Part shown: positions 23,571 to 37,004 of the stretch, piece after piece | Position numbering within the stretch: the stretch's first letter is position 1 | Layout of the letters: each line of letters opens with the position of its first letter | DNA from: Notamacropus eugenii | Lineage: Eukaryota; Chordata; Mammalia; Diprotodontia; Macropodidae | Length of the DNA stretch: 64,000 bases | Assembly: GCF_028372415.1 (NCBI RefSeq) | Contig: NC_092875.1 | Coordinates: 354,412,225-354,476,224, forward strand | Reading direction: 5' to 3' | Notes under the pieces: generated by a model | The model's input: only the letters and a program-made list of their open reading frames with translations | The model's database searches: none | What the model was told of the DNA's origin: nothing | Made by a program: the position numbers and the translations under genes

Positions 23571-23807
23571 ATAATCTTAAATTTAGATGCAGTGAGGGCT
23601 ATTCCCCCCATGTAACATTGGGATATTATTGTGCATTTCCAAGGGAGATAGAATAGATATCTCTAGCTTCTTCCCCTGCTGTTCTCCAAAGGAGGTTTTA
23701 TTTTCTGCCAGGAGGAAAAGCAGGAGGTAGGAACCAGAAGCTTACCTGTTCTCCTGTGCTCAGAGAAATGGGGAACTGGGCTAGAATTCACATCTATCTG
23801 CTCTCTT

Positions 23808-24122
23808 GGGGCAGCTAGGTGGTACGGTGGATAGAGCACCAGTGCAGGACTCAGGAGGACCTGAGTTCAAATCTCGCCTCAGACACTTGACACTCACTAG
23901 CTGTGTGACCTTGGACAAGTCACTTAACCCCAACTGCCTCATCCTGGGTCATCTCCAGTCATCCTGATGAATATCTGGTCACTGGATTCAGATGGCTTTG
24001 GAGGAGAAGTGAGGCTGGTGACCTGCACAGCCCTCCCTTGCTCAAAACAAAGTCAAAACAAATCATGTCATTATTTCTCCGATGGCATGGTCTTCTTCGG
24101 GCAATGAAGGATGAACACACAC
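23808..24122 (+). mobile_element. Full-length marsupial SINE with 12-bp TSD
   Basis: It starts GGGGCAGCTAGGTGGTACGG and has B-box-like GAGTTCAAATCTCG, 'ctgtgtgaccttggacaagtcactt' and a long 3' unit ending near 'ggcaatgaaggatgaacac'. It is flanked by the exact 12-bp duplication ATCTGCTCTCTT at 23796-23807 and 24123-24134. The good match among copies in this window and the perfect duplication suggest a fairly young insertion. Confidence 0.9.
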
Positions 24123-24409
24123 ATCTGCTCTCTTAAATGCTATTAGGCTAATATTTAGAGTCTCAAGGTCTTTCCTTTGAGATGACCTTCTGTCTACCTT
24201 GATTGTATCTTGTATGTACATTGTTATTTACATGTTGTATTCTCTATTAGAATATGTGTTCCTTGAGAGGAGGGAATGTAGACTTTTTTCTTTGTGTTTC
24301 TAAGTGCTTTGTATCCAATGACTTGATTCTAGAGATCTGTTTTTTTCTGTAGCACAATGACTCTCTAGAACTTATATTCTTTGTGAGGAAAAATATTTAT
24401 TTATATAAG

Positions 24410-24500
24410 AATATATAAATATATATACATACATACGTATGTATCTACGTAATTACACATACATAAATCATATACACATGTGTATATGTGTGTCTGTTGT
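24410..24500. repeat. AT-rich alternating Pu/Py simple repeat
   Basis: TATATAAATATATATACATACATACGT-type sequence passing into CATACACATGTGTATATGTGTG. It contains several short palindromes. Confidence 0.75.
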
Positions 24501-25469
24501 ATGAAACTAAGCTCCTATTTGCCTATGAAAAGCCTAATCCAATTTCTGTGGCTTTGGAAGTTTGCCCAAACAGAGACATGAGTGACTAAGATAAGAGTTC
24601 ACGAGAATATGTGCAAGACCGAGATAAAATTCTCATTGGAGTTCACACCAACCTATATGCTAGGTCAAACTAAAGTTTATACACACAGAAGCCTGACACA
24701 GAAATTTATGAGATAGGGAGACAGACTTAGTGTCAGAATGACAGCTGACTCTCCACATTGCCATACTTTGATTCAGTGGTATAAAATCATGTTCTTTCTA
24801 GCTGGACACAAGAGACATAGCCTCTCCAATTGTTCTTTTTTGTTCTCTGAAAAGCCAGGAAAAAAAAATGGGAGTTTCCAGATGTAAATGTATGATCTGT
24901 GAATGACTTCAATTATTCCATTGTTGGGCATCACACATGTCACCAATGGACCCTGCACTGTCTCCTGAACAATACTTGTTTCATTAGGAATGATGATTAT
25001 TATGAAAAGAATGGGAAACAGACTATTAACTTGCTCACCCCTACAAACTCCAAGAAAAGACAATGATATCTTTGGGGGGGATGTGGAAACATAGTTGGTG
25101 TCTTCTTTATAAAGTAATAAATACTCTACTGTCAGGGTAGTAGGGGAGGATGGTAGGAAAGTAAAAATCCATTCCCAATTGGAAAGATGGAGAGAAGAGA
25201 CAGGATGAGGGAGATAGGTAAGGAAAAAGAAGGTGTAATGAAAGGACAGGAAGAAGGGAATGGGAAAAAGAGAAGGGAAACGTTTCCTCCCAAACCATTT
25301 TGGAACAGTGGCCTGGTTCATGCTTTGAGGGATCTGTAACATCATGAGTTTGGAAATTTCTACAACTGATGTAAATGTAGCTTTCTTTTGTTTCCTGATC
25401 TTCTTTGATTCTTGATCTTATTTTTGCAAAAATATGTGATAGAGAATCTGTGCAATTTTCTAAGACTCA
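24501..25469. other. Intronic stretch without recognised element
   Basis: It holds a 190-codon minus-strand open frame (24773-25345) judged to be chance (see rejected items). No named repeat was recognised. Confidence 0.4.
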
Positions 25470-25680
25470 TCAATTTTCAGGAGTTCTTTTTTTGTCTCAT
25501 GGACCCCTTACATTTGTAAGAATGATGAAGTCTATATACTCCTTCTCAGAAAAATATTTTAAATGCATAAAATACATAGGATTACAAATGAAACTAGTTA
25601 TATTGAAATATTTATAAAACTTTTTTTTTAATTAATGAATCTCAGGTTAAAAGCCCCCTATTTTAATATCAATAAGAGGT
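25470..25680 (+). repeat. hAT-like non-autonomous DNA repeat, copy 3
   Basis: 'tctcatggaccccttacatttgtaa', 'tatactccttctcagaaaaatattttaaatgcataaaatacataggattacaaatgaaa' and 'aatctcaggttaaaagcccc' match the family at 15826 and 17192. Confidence 0.6.
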
Positions 25681-26120
25681 GTTAGTATACCACGTTGACG
25701 TCTCTGTTATCTTTGTTTTTCACTACATGACCAACGGGCCTTTTCTGGTCCTACTATGAAAATTTTTGTCAGTGTATGCACTAAAAACACAAGAGTAAAC
25801 AACTTCTTTGGTTTTTAATATCTTTAAAGGAGTCAAACAGGTGTAGATGGGTTCCAATGACCTACGAGTAGATAGTAGGGGAAAGGGGGACAAGAGATAA
25901 GGGAGCAAAGATAACAGGAAAAGGTGAGAGTAAGAAAGTATGAAAATAAAATTTAGACATATTTGAGGAGGAAAGAGGTAGAGTTGTCACCAGTGAGACA
26001 CGTGCCTCATTTATATTTAATAACAAGAAGGTCTAAGGGGGGAAAGGTTCAACCCTTTTTTGAAATAATCCCTGAGAAATGTGACTAAGAGTTGCTAACG
26101 GGTTCTGAAGTTGCAAGAAC
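25681..26120. other. Intronic stretch, nothing recognised
   Basis: Purine-rich patch around 25870-25940. Otherwise unremarkable. Confidence 0.4.
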
Positions 26121-26124
26121 ATCT

Positions 26125-26930
26125 TGCTCCTGCCACCCAAATCTCCATCTGTAATGCCTTGTCTCCAATTGCCTGCTGGATATCTCCACCTGAATGTCCC
26201 ACTTCTACTTCATATTTAGCCAAGTCCAAATCTCATCATATCCCCTACTGAATATATCCCTATTCTGACCCCTTGCTACTGTGGATGGCAGCACCATCCT
26301 GCCAGCCACCCAAGCTGGAAACTCTAAGGTCATCTTTGACTTCTCCACCATTTTCAAGCAGGTTCCAATTCTACCTCTACAATATCTCTCCCACTCATTC
26401 CCTCCTTTCCATTCCTAACCAGCTTCCTTGCTTCTAGTCTCACCAGTCTTTAATTTATCCTCAACAGAGGTTATATTAAATATGGTAAAAGACAAGTCTA
26501 ATCACATCATACCCCAGTTGAAAAAAATCTTTAGTGTCTCCCAGCTGCTTACAGTATAAATACAAACTCTTTAGCCTGTTATTTAAAGTCTAAAAATGGG
26601 TTCCAATCTGCCTTTTCAGCTTCTTTCCTGTTATTCTTCCTTCCTTAGCATACTCTGAGTTCTAGTCAATCCAGACTGTGAATGGTTGGCTTATTGCCAG
26701 TTGTTAAAATCTTTTTCTTCTCTTAAAGGCCAACTCAGGAGTCATCTTCTCAATTAAACCTTTTCTTACATTTTCTTCCCCACCACTAACAGTGATTTCT
26801 CCTCAGATACTCCTCTGTCTCCTATTTGAACCCTCTCCTTTACCCTTATCCACAACCTAAATTGTAAACCCTCTCCTTGGTTGTAAACTCCTTGAAGGCA
26901 AGAATAGTTCTATTTTATACATGTATACTG
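26125..26930 (+). repeat. L2 LINE 3' portion
   Basis: Diverged L2 ORF/3' order: 'caccatcctgccagccacccaagctggaaactctaaggtcatctttgac', 'caatatctctccca', 'gacaagtctaatcacatcataccccagtt', 'cagtataaatacaaactctttagcctg', 'aaaggccaactcaggagtcatcttct', 'taaactccttgaaggcaagaa'. Confidence 0.75.
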
Positions 26931-28865
26931 CATTTGAAAGAAAGAAGATTAAGGCAAGAAAAGAAATGCATTATTTACGCACACAGGTCAATGACTATAT
27001 GCCCAGTGAAGACAGAAGGACCATGCCAAGCCCATGGCACCCATTGACTTACTCTAGTCTCACATAATCCTGACCATCTTTGATCACATAAAAGTATTTT
27101 TCTCACAAGGATGATATCTGGGATGTATTTGCATTCACAAACTGTGTACTCATGATTTTGGGTTGGAGGGAAGAATTAGAGAAGGTGCACAGAGGGGAAA
27201 GCTCTAGATGCCACATTTTCCTGTGGTTCAGGGTCCTTAACAACAGTGGAAGATAATTGTTTGGCACCTATAGCCCAGTTCAAGAACTTTAATTAAGAAC
27301 CTCAAATAGTCAAAAATTACTTTCAAACAGACAGCCTTTGCTCATAGACAAAAGCATGATGGGAAAAGCCAATAAAGACTGTGTACAGTTTAGTTGGAAT
27401 TAGGTAGCTCAATTCAGTATGCTGTACACACTAGCAAATGCCATGGAGCTAGACTGTCTACAGTTAGATAATGATAAATAGCAAGTCATTTAAATAGCAG
27501 TCAGATGAACTTTGTAAATTAAAAAGATCCAAAATTTTCTCTACTTTGTGCAGATTGGAGCTTCTTCATTCTGTTCTTTCCACAGAAAATAATAGTGTAA
27601 GTAAAATACTGTTAGAGGTCAAGTTATGAATGTAAATAACTCATTTTCCAACAGAATATATATGCTACATCAAATTGTATTATGCATTCTGATGATCCAC
27701 CTTTCCTTTTTGTTAAGGTAGTGATTCCAGAATGGTTGAGCACTACGAAAATATCATCGTCCTCTTTCCTTCCCTTCCTCCTCATCCTTTTTTCTCTCTC
27801 TTCTTCCTTCCATTTAGAATTACCCTTCAGTCTCTAGCATTCTATAATTCTAAAAGCCTTCAACAATTCATATTTGTTGAGTAGCTACACTTGGGCTTAC
27901 CATGAGTTTGAAAACAGTCTCAAAGAACCAACCAAGAATTGGATTATCAAGTTGCTCTACCTGGCTTGCATAAATAAGAGATAAAATTGTGCTTATTGCC
28001 ATATTTATAAAAATAATTCAGAGCAAAAGCAGACTTTGCTTTAAGGATATTAAGGGGAATTCTCTATTTGATTTCATTCAATCATTTTCATAGTACATAA
28101 CCATAAAATCAAGATGTTGAATACTAAAAGAATGCCGGGCACAGACACTGGTTCTGTCCTAGGGAAATATGAAGAAATATTTTATATTTTCCTTAGAGAA
28201 ATACATGACATTCGATTGTCTTCAGGATAAATAAGGCTTGATTTGTATGAATGACTAAAACAGTAAAATGCTTTTTAAAGCAATAATATATTTTAAATAA
28301 GATATTTCATTAAGTCAAAGACATACTTTTTCCAGTGTAAATACTCTCTTGCAGATCACAATTGCTCTACAATTTATCACATAGTCTCCTATGGTCAATC
28401 ATTTGATCACTTTTGGGCCCTCTCTAAACTTAGCTAGGCCCTCAGGTGACAGAAACACAATCCATCAGTAGAAGTCTTTTTGTCTTGGTAGGACCTGCTA
28501 TAGCTTACATTTCACTAACACAGCCCTTGAGAATACAGTCACCATGTTCATGTACCGGAGAAGGACTTTAGTGAAGAATTTTTAAAAGCACCTAGCACCT
28601 TTTAATGAAATTTATAAAACATATTGTCAAAATCATCAGTTTATGTATTGAGGATGTCCCCAAAGTTTTATTGCCATTTTAAGGTTTAATATTGCCCCAA
28701 GATTCTGGGGATACCCTGGATATATGACTATGCAACTCATTTTCTACATGATAATAATAATTATAATGGTGGTCACTGGGATTTCCTCCATTCCCTGCCC
28801 TTCCCACTTTTCAAAAATTACTCTTTACTGCTCTCTAGATAATAAGGCTGCTATACATACATGTA
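26931..28865. other. Intronic DNA, nothing recognised
   Basis: No gene or clear repeat apart from pyrimidine-rich sequence at 27770-27815. Confidence 0.45.
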
Positions 28866-28895
28866 ATATATATATATATGTATATATACATTTTA

Positions 28896-28936
<41 letters not shown>
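28866..28936. repeat. (TA)n microsatellite
   Basis: Two TA tracts (about 28866-28880 and 28899-28936, the latter 19 units) are separated by a short imperfect spacer. The sequence could extrude as a cruciform. Confidence 0.9.
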
Positions 28937-28942
<6 letters not shown>

Positions 28943-28949
28943 CACATTA

Positions 28950-30500
28950 GAGTGTTCAGGAAAATGCTTTAGGCTATCCTGGAGCAAAATTTATTAGTAT
29001 TAAAATGCCATTTGATAAAACTAAACTTTTGAAACCAACTTCTCTTGAAAGTCCCAGGAGTGGGTTCCATAATTTTTTTTATTTTAAACACTGTCATTTT
29101 ATAACAAACACACTTTGAACAAAGAATACTAGCATAGTGTTAACAGTGCCTTAATGAGAAAGAGTGAGCTCTCTGAACAGATGACCATGAAAAATGTTTC
29201 TTTTAAGCCAGTGCATTGCCAACGAATTCATGGGAAGTTTTGGGCCATTGTGCTTCTTTGCTGTCATGTGCACAAGCAAAACAGTGTCAGCTTGCTGTCT
29301 GCTACCTCCTCCACTGCTGGCATGTTCCCCTTGATGACCCCAGTATCTGTAGTCGGACCTTGGTTTTCAGATCACCTAGGACTCTGTTGAAAAGGGGGTA
29401 TTCCATAATATTACTGTTCCATTTAACTACAAGGGGCTAAGTGGTTCTTGTTTCTCGAAAACAACTACTTAGGAACAAATGTGGTTAGAAAGTATAGACC
29501 TGGCCTTGATTATCATTTATGAATCTGGCCTTCTGAAAAGGTCTGGGAAAGTATGACACTTATCATTTCCTTTCCTGTGAGAGGAAAGAACTGTGCTCTA
29601 ACCATGTTCCAACTTTGCAGCTGCAACTGTAAATTTGACACATGCTGAGGAATGCTGGAATGTTCCAGTGGAAATGGAGGTGCTGCACAATTTTGTGTAA
29701 AATGTGCACATCTCGCATGAAACGTCTAAGACTATGATGTGGAGATGTTTCTTACATAAGTAGAAAAGGAAATGAGAACCATCTTCCAATCAATTCTAAT
29801 ATGACTAAATTTAGTACTACATTCTCATTTTTTAAAGAGGTTCTGAAGGGCTTTGACAGAGAAAGCTGAATCAGCCGTCACATTCCTTTAGTGTTCCAGG
29901 ACAACTGGGACTCCATTTCTTATACAGAAGAATATTTGAACACTCATGCTGAAGTCTGATTAAAAAAAAAAATCGTTCTGCTTTACTTGCAAACTCTATT
30001 TTAAAAAAGTTCAGTGCAGAGCTGCATCTTGATACCAAGCAAGTTTGCAGGGAAGGAAAAACTTATAATTTTATACTTTTATCGTATATTTGATTAGTGA
30101 CATATGTAATACATCACTAATTATAAACACCACTATTCCTAGATTCACCCACTATAATGTTTTAGATAACTAAATGACATTGCTAAAGTAGCATCAATTC
30201 ACTTAGCTATTAGGTGATTGTTCCCTTTCTAATCCCTCCTCTCCAAGTTAATCTCTTTAATTGAAATGGAAAGAATTCATGTTAGAATTCAAATTATATA
30301 ATCGGAAGCTATGATTTTGACATACTGGTGACATCTCTGTTACTTACAACTCCTATAAAGTGTTCACCCAGATATAGTATTTTTAAGAGACAGATCTGTT
30401 AACTTTTTAAAAATATTTCTTAATTCGGAGCAAAATGGCAATCAGTAGTGACTTCAACGTACGGAAATTTTTGTTTCTCCTTTATTAGAGAAAAAGGAAA
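28950..30500. other. Intronic DNA, nothing recognised
   Basis: Short open frames near 29154-29440 and 29598-29789 have no recognisable features. No named repeats seen. Confidence 0.4.
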
Positions 30501-30509
30501 AGAGAGCAA

Positions 30510-30749
30510 GGATTCATTAAGTGTCTACTATGTGTCAGCAATTGTACTAATTACTTTGCAAATGTTATCTTATTTGATCCCTACAACAACCCTGGGAGGC
30601 AGGTGCTATCATAACACTTGAGAAAATTGAAATAGAGATTAAGTGACTTGATCCAGGGTCACACAGCTATTAAGTGTCTGATGCTGAATCTGAATTCAGG
30701 TCTTCCTAACTCCAGGCCCAATACTATATCTATTATGCCACCTAACAGA
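30510..30749 (-). repeat. MIR, minus orientation, nearly complete
   Basis: 'aagtgtctactatgtgtcagcaattgtactaa', 'cctacaacaaccctgggaggcaggtgct', 'agtgacttgatccagggtcacacagctatt' and 'tctattatgccacctaac' fit the antisense element. Confidence 0.85.
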
Positions 30750-30902
30750 CTTATTATTATGAAAAAATGTAGTAAAATATAAAATAAGCAAAAAGTCAAT
30801 ATCCCAATTTACAAAAATGAGACTTGTTAAGCTAGCATGAAAATGTCCATCAAAATAATCATCATTATTTCAGATTGAACTTAGGTAACCAAAGCCGTAT
30901 TT

Positions 30903-31100
30903 GAGAGGCAGCAGGGTATAGAGAATAGATTATTACACATGGAGTCAAATTCGGATACTTATTAGATGTGAAGTCACTTGGCTAGTCTTGGGTTTCATTT
31001 TTTATCTGTAAAATGGGGATAATATTTATATGCACCTTCACAGGGTTGTTAGGAAAAGCACTTTATAAACCCTAATACGTAAGAACTAGTACTGTTACAT
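30903..31100 (+). repeat. MIR, plus orientation
   Basis: 'gaggcagcagggtatagagaatag', 'acatggagtcaaattcgg', 'tctgtaaaatggggataata' and 'acagggttgttaggaaaagcactttataaaccc' are sense MIR. Confidence 0.8.
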
Positions 31101-32185
31101 GAATAATGAATTAGCACTATTACTGGCTCATAATCTTCACAATTTTTAGTTATTCCACTGTCACAAAAAAAGCAGGATTTGGGTAAACTCAATTATCAGT
31201 TAAATGGAATTTTTCTGTGCTCATTTTCTCAGAGTCAAATAAGAAAACAGGCTTACATTAAGGATTTTTGTGTCTTATATTTTCAAACTCACAACTTTCA
31301 GTGCATTTCCTGGGGTCAATATGCTTTCAGGTCAACTTCTTACACCTACAGTATATTATAATGAGAGTTGATGTTCAGAATTATAACCCAAGGACATTTC
31401 AAGGTACTGAATCAGCAAGAAAAAAAAGGAAATCTCATTTAGTACATGCAACAGCAGGAAAGAGGATAGTTTCACAGTATTTTCAAGAAGAACCAAACAA
31501 AAATATTCTGATTTTTCTGATTAACCCTCAGTAAACAGTAATATTCGACTAACAAAAATATTCTGGTCCCTAGACATTCTAAGTAACTGAGGTTTTGCCA
31601 TATTTCTCTCTAAGTGCAGTTTGCTCATTTTTAAAAATAGAATTGATTTTTGTGTTGTTTTTAGTAGAATGCCCCTAAAATGTTTCCATAGCCAGTCATC
31701 AACAAAGTACCAGCCATTAATTCAGTAATGGCTAGCATTAAAGAGGATTTGAATGAGCATCATGTGTCAGTTCACTTTCCTTGAATTATCAATAATAGAC
31801 ATATCCAATATTCACTTTGATGACAAACTTATTGTGATGGAAGAAATTTAATAATCTTTATATGAAACATTTAGTTTTTCCATTTCCTTTTCATTGTGTT
31901 GATGCTTAGTTTTGATTTTGAAGGCTACCCTTTAATGTCTTCCCTTCAAAAAATAATCTGTATTTTTTACCTTTATTTTAAGTCTGAATTTTATTACTAG
32001 AAAAAAATCTGTTCTTTCCATCTCTCTATGTAATTTTTCAATTTTTAATTGTCTCATAGACTAAGCACTGGTTCCCATTGAATAAAGTGATTTTTTTCTC
32101 TAAATGTAGGTATCCTTGGAATCCCTATAATATTGATTATAGGATCAAAATAATATTACAGTATCTTCTACCAAACTTTTCTACA
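31101..32185. other. Intronic DNA, nothing recognised
   Basis: AT-rich; two overlapping short plus-strand frames (31179-31534) lack any family signature. Confidence 0.4.
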
Positions 32186-32189
32186 CAAT

Positions 32190-32310
32190 AGTCATATGAC
32201 GTGGACAAATCACCTCATTTCTCTTGGCATCATTTTCCTCCTTTCTAAAATGAAATGATTAGATAAAATAATCTCTAAGGTCTTTTACATTCCTAATATT
32301 TTGAAATCAC
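32190..32310 (+). repeat. MIR fragment
   Basis: 'gacgtggacaaatcacctcatttctcttgg' and 'tttctaaaatgaaatgattagataaaataatctctaaggtctttta' are sense MIR. Confidence 0.65.
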
Positions 32311-32694
32311 AGATGTTAAACCAAATGGAAAGCTCATACAGTTAACTACTGGATGAATTAGTATTAGAAACTAGGCCTCCTGACTATGTCTTGTATTCTG
32401 TCCATCGTACCATGTGGCCTGTCTGCTGGTTTCTCTTTGGATTTTTATATTTTCTGTCACTTTTTCCCCTACGCATGACTTTAGTGGGGAGATCATCATG
32501 AGGAATATGCTCTTTGAGAAGTACAGGAACATTTGGTAAATAACTATTTTATCCTATTGAAATAAATCACCTTGATTTATATATGCAAATATGTGATCAT
32601 TCCTAGAATTTGTTTCCTTTCATATTGACTAGGGGTATAGGTAGGTTGACTGAATGGGTAACTGGTACCAAAATGTAAGAAACCTCTGCTGAAA

Positions 32695-32900
32695 AATCCC
32701 TGGACAAGTCACTTAATCTCTGTCTACTTCAGTTTTCTCAAATATAAAATGGGAAAGATAATAGTTCCTACATCCCAAAGTTGTTGTGATGATTACATGA
32801 GACAATATTTGTAAAGAGCTTAGCACAGTGCCTGGCATAAAGCAGGTGTTTAATAAATGCCTTTTGTCTTCTTTCTTTCCTTTTTTCCTTCTGAAGGTTA
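32695..32900 (+). repeat. MIR, plus orientation
   Basis: 'cctggacaagtcacttaatctctgtctacttcagttttctc', 'ataaaatgggaaagataatag' and 'gtaaagagcttagcacagtgcctggcata' fit the sense 3' part. Confidence 0.85.
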
Positions 32901-32909
32901 GCAAAAATT

Positions 32910-33310
32910 GATCATATTTATATAGCAGTGTAAAGCTTACAAAGTACTTTCATCACAACACTTCTGAGGGAAGCACATGCAAGTATTATTACTTCCATTT
33001 TACAAGGAGTAAAATGAATATTAGTATCCACTCTCACTAAACAGTAAAATCAGGGACCCATGCACAGTTCCTTGGACTCCTAGACAAGAGTTCTTTCCAC
33101 TGTATCAAACCTCCTCTGAAGGTAAATGGAGCTGAGCTATGTCATTGTTACTGAGAGAAAATAAATATTTACTTGTGCAGCTGCATGAGTTAATTTGAAT
33201 TTTAGAGTTTTGGAGGTCATTTAATCCATCTCTTCTGTTAAAAATGAGGAAAGTAAGGCCCAGGGAAATTGAGTGATTTGTCCAAGGTCACAATCTAGTT
33301 AGTGCCTTTC
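32910..33310 (-). repeat. Two MIR fragments, minus orientation
   Basis: The first (32910-33115) has 'attattacttccattttacaagg' and 'ctagacaagagttctttccactgta'. The second (33200-33310) has 'ttttggaggtcatttaatccat' and 'ggcccagggaaattgagtgatttgtccaaggtcaca'. Confidence 0.75.
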
Positions 33311-34080
33311 TGGATAGACTCTTTGAGAAAATTTAAAAAACAAAAAGAAAAAAGAAAGGGTAGTATGGGAACCACTTTTAGAAATGTCATGAAGAATGGT
33401 AAGGGGAAATCAGAATTATGATACTTGAACCACTACAATCTAAATACTATTAAAACTTGCATATTTTCATAAAAGTTGTTCTTTTGCTGGCTATCATGCA
33501 CGTAGCTCCTTAAGGAAATAAATCCTACGTAAGAAAATTAGTTTACATAAAGTGAGATTTTGCACCAATGTCAGACAATGATAATATTCCTACTTCTTAA
33601 AAAAAAAACTGTGACATAACTACTTCTTATTACTATGACAGAAAGAAACATTTCTTTCCAATTAACTCTGTCCACTGATTGAAGCCCTGATTTGAATAAT
33701 AAACGTAACCTATATAAGGCATTAGATCATACCTTGCTTTTTCAAACCAAGTCTATTCTTTGACTTCTAACACAAATTTTATGTGAAGCCAATTTTCCCA
33801 GTAAGTCATTACTGATGTTAGGGAATAGATAACAACTTTTCAAATAAAATCAATGCAGATTCTTTTTAAATTAAGCTCTTTTTTTGTTAAAAAAAATCCT
33901 TTCTTTGTGTTGGGAAAAGCAACCCTATACAAAGGGAGATTAAAATTTAAATGGTTTTTTCTTCTTAATATATTATTATGAAATGAGAACTAACATTTCT
34001 AATTTTAAGATTCAGGAACTATATCTAAAATAATACCTTCACATAGTTTTCTTTGAAATATAAAACAAAGTAAGAAATGT
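33311..34080. other. Intronic DNA, nothing recognised
   Basis: No gene or clear repeat. Confidence 0.4.
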
Positions 34081-34790
34081 TTTTGTTTTATAATTTATAT
34101 CTTTAATTTTCTTTCACCTTCATACCTGAATATATCCTTTCCCCTTACCCACCTAGCAAATTATTCCTTCTAACAAAGAATAATAAAAACAAAAAGAAAA
34201 AGAAGCAATTCACAAACACATTAGCTAAGTCTAAACGTATACACTTTACAGTTGCCTACTCCAGCAAATAAAGGAGGGGAGTACATTTTTCTTACTCTTT
34301 TTTTTAGTATTGGTCCTTATGCCTATATAGGGTTTGGTTTCACTTTCTTGTGTTTTTTTTTCCATTTACCATTTACCTTGTAGGAATTGTTTAAAATTTT
34401 TCCTTTTTTAGCTTATTTCTTCTGCATCAGTTCATATGAATCTTCCTACGCTTCTCTGAATTCCTCATTTCTCTGTGAGCCATGTACATTGCATAATTTA
34501 TTGAGTCATTCCCAGGTAATAAGTATCTACTTTGTTTAGAATTCTTTACTACCAAAAAAAATGTTTCTATGAATATTTGGTTTAAATTTATATCTGTTTT
34601 TTAGCCCTTTGGGGTAAATACCTAGCCAGGAGGATCTCTGGGTCAAAGAATGTGTTTTAGTAATTTTTGTTGTATAATCCCACATTGCTTTCCCAGAATA
34701 GTTGGACAAATATCATGTACATTTTCAGATGCCTTTATTTCAACAATAAGTTTTGGATTCTATCCATTGGGGGCTCAATAGTATAAGATT
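34080..34790 (-). repeat. L1 3'-end fragment, antisense
   Basis: 'tttactaccaaaaaaaatgtttctatgaatatttgg', 'tttggggtaaatacctagccaggaggatctctgggtcaaag' and 'cacattgctttcccagaatagttgga' match, in antisense, the conserved 3' region of marsupial L1 as I remember it. The counterpart sense piece is at 55680-55800. Confidence 0.65.
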
Positions 34791-36130
34791 TACATTAATT
34801 ACAATACTTCTCTCTTGGAATCTTAAGGGCTATCTGGTCCTGTGTTTCTGATATTCAATAGCATGGTGAATACACAAAGGTAGACCATCATGGAACAATT
34901 TTACCTCATGGAATATGGGACCTAGATAAAGTATGACCCTAATATAGTCAGATCTTGAGAGACTTCTACAAAAATTCTAACAGGAACAAAATCAGAAAAT
35001 ATAAGTTATAAAATTCAGTTTGTATAATTTGAGAGAACACAGAGAAAAACATTTAATTAGTTTGCTCTTCATGAAAATATTATTATTACTCTACGCTGAG
35101 TAGGGCCCCTAACATTATGGAAGATGGAATAGTTAACTAAAAATATGTTTTCAAAACCACAATCCTCCAGTTCATTAAAGATGGGCACATTAATGTGTCT
35201 GAATGATGCTTGGTCACAGATCAATTTAAATTTTTAAGGCTTAAAAATTAGTCACTTTTTTCTGATAGCACCTTCTAGATGCAACATCACTTAAGGAACT
35301 AGCATCCTAATACACTGAGCAAATTATTTGTGACTTATTTACTCCTCCTGCTAATTCTAATAGTTATATATTGGTTGTGTAAATATCAATGACCTAACGT
35401 TTATAACACATAGTTCATGTAATCAAGCATTATTCAATATAATAGTTGCTCAGTGAGTTAATTTGTGACAAGAAATTTCAGCAAGAAACTAAATATTCTT
35501 GAACATTTAAAGGCTAAATAAAAATTCTTTTGGAAAAGAAGGTATTAAATAGTGGTGGTTGAAAGAGAAATCCATCTTTGTGAAATTTTCTTATTGTGGA
35601 AGGTCAGTTATACTCATCTAAATGCATTGTTCAGTTTAAGGATCCATAACATGAACGTAAAATTTTACATTTAGGATTGGCAAACTAATATCCAGTAATG
35701 TTCTCTAATTTGTTCCAGACAGTCTAAAAACAGAATTTTTAGATACTTTCAGTTTCTAGTATGCCTTAATTTGAAAGAGGCAATTAACAAAACATTTCTA
35801 GAATCTGTTCTTTTTTCTTAGTTTAATTTCTTGGAACATCTTATAAAGTCAGTTATGTTTTTTCAATTTTGCTTTTCTTTATATTCTTGTTTAGTCTCTT
35901 TATTTCAGTGGAAGCGTTCATTCAAGAATTTGCTCTTCATAAGTACTGTGTCATCATGGATCATAGATTCACAAAGTTCAAAAGCTTAGAAAATGCTGGA
36001 GGCAGCTTCTAATTCAAACTCCTACACAGTGTTGGAAGTCTTTGTGTTTCCTATAGATTCAGTAGAGTAGGAAAGTCAAAAGCCAGGCTTTTTTTTTCTT
36101 TTTAAGCAGGAAAGCAAGAGGCAGTAACAT
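34791..36130. other. Intronic DNA, nothing recognised
   Basis: AT-rich; no gene or clear repeat. Confidence 0.4.
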
Positions 36131-36131
36131 A

Positions 36132-36365
36132 ATAAAAATTAACATTTATATGGTACTTTGAAGCTTGCAAAGAATGTTATATGCTTTGTTTCCTTTGATC
36201 CTTACAATAACTGTCATATAGACACTGGAGGAATTATTTCCCCCATTTTACGGATGAGGAAACTGAGACTGAGTAGTTACCTTAACTAGTGCAATGAACG
36301 TCCTAGGTTGATGTTAACCCAGGTCTAATTCAAGTTAACTCATTGTATCCTTATGCTCTTATGAA
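36132..36365 (-). repeat. MIR, minus orientation
   Basis: 'tatatggtactttgaagcttgcaaagaatg', 'tccttacaataactg', 'cccccattttacggatgaggaaactgagact' are antisense MIR. Confidence 0.8.
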
Positions 36366-36369
36366 TCCA

Positions 36370-37004
36370 TTCCACTTCTATCCTGTGACTTTATGTTATC
36401 TCTAAGCAGCTGGATCATAGTTGAATCTTGATTTGACTATCTGTACTGTCAGTTGCTGCATAATTATATTGACTGAGTACCCATTCAAACTGGACTTATT
36501 AAAGATGGCTAAAATAGCTGGTTATGCTCAAGGCACATTATTATAGCTGGGCAGATAATTATTTCAATACTTTAAAGATCTGTGATTTTATCAGTGTTTA
36601 TACTCCCTCTACAATACTGATCACTAAAATGGCCTAGAAATTATGGTGTCAGGCTGGCATATGGTATATTTCACACAGAATTGGCTGTTTCCTTGAAGTT
36701 CCTCACTTCTGCCAAATTTAGCAGAAACTAGACTTGGGATTATCAGTGAACTGACACTATAGCCTTAAATTGTCAAAAATGATAAGTGATAATTATGTAT
36801 TATTATGTATCATTGGTGTTTTCATTATAATCCCTATTCTTAGTAACTTATTAGATCCTTTGGAACTTGACCTTAATGTCAGAGACCATGTTCACTTCAA
36901 ACCCTGCAGGAGGAAGTGCTTCAAAGCCTTCTGGAGATGAGCATTCCCCCAGCTGCACTCCTTTGCTAAGTGGGATTGGCCCCTACTCCAATAGCTGTAG
37001 ATCA
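36370..37004. other. Intronic DNA, nothing recognised
   Basis: An open frame starting at 36867 runs into the following repeat; no features support coding. Confidence 0.4.

Noticed and set aside
23808..24122. tRNA gene suggested by the A/B-box-like head
   Set aside because: No cloverleaf anticodon arm is intact; the sequence is the head of a SINE with target duplications.
24773..25345. 190-codon minus-strand ATG open frame
   Set aside because: The longest unexplained frame in the intron, but its composition (Pro, Phe, Ser, Leu from pyrimidine-rich minus-strand sequence), lack of domains, signal or neighbours, and intronic position make chance more likely.
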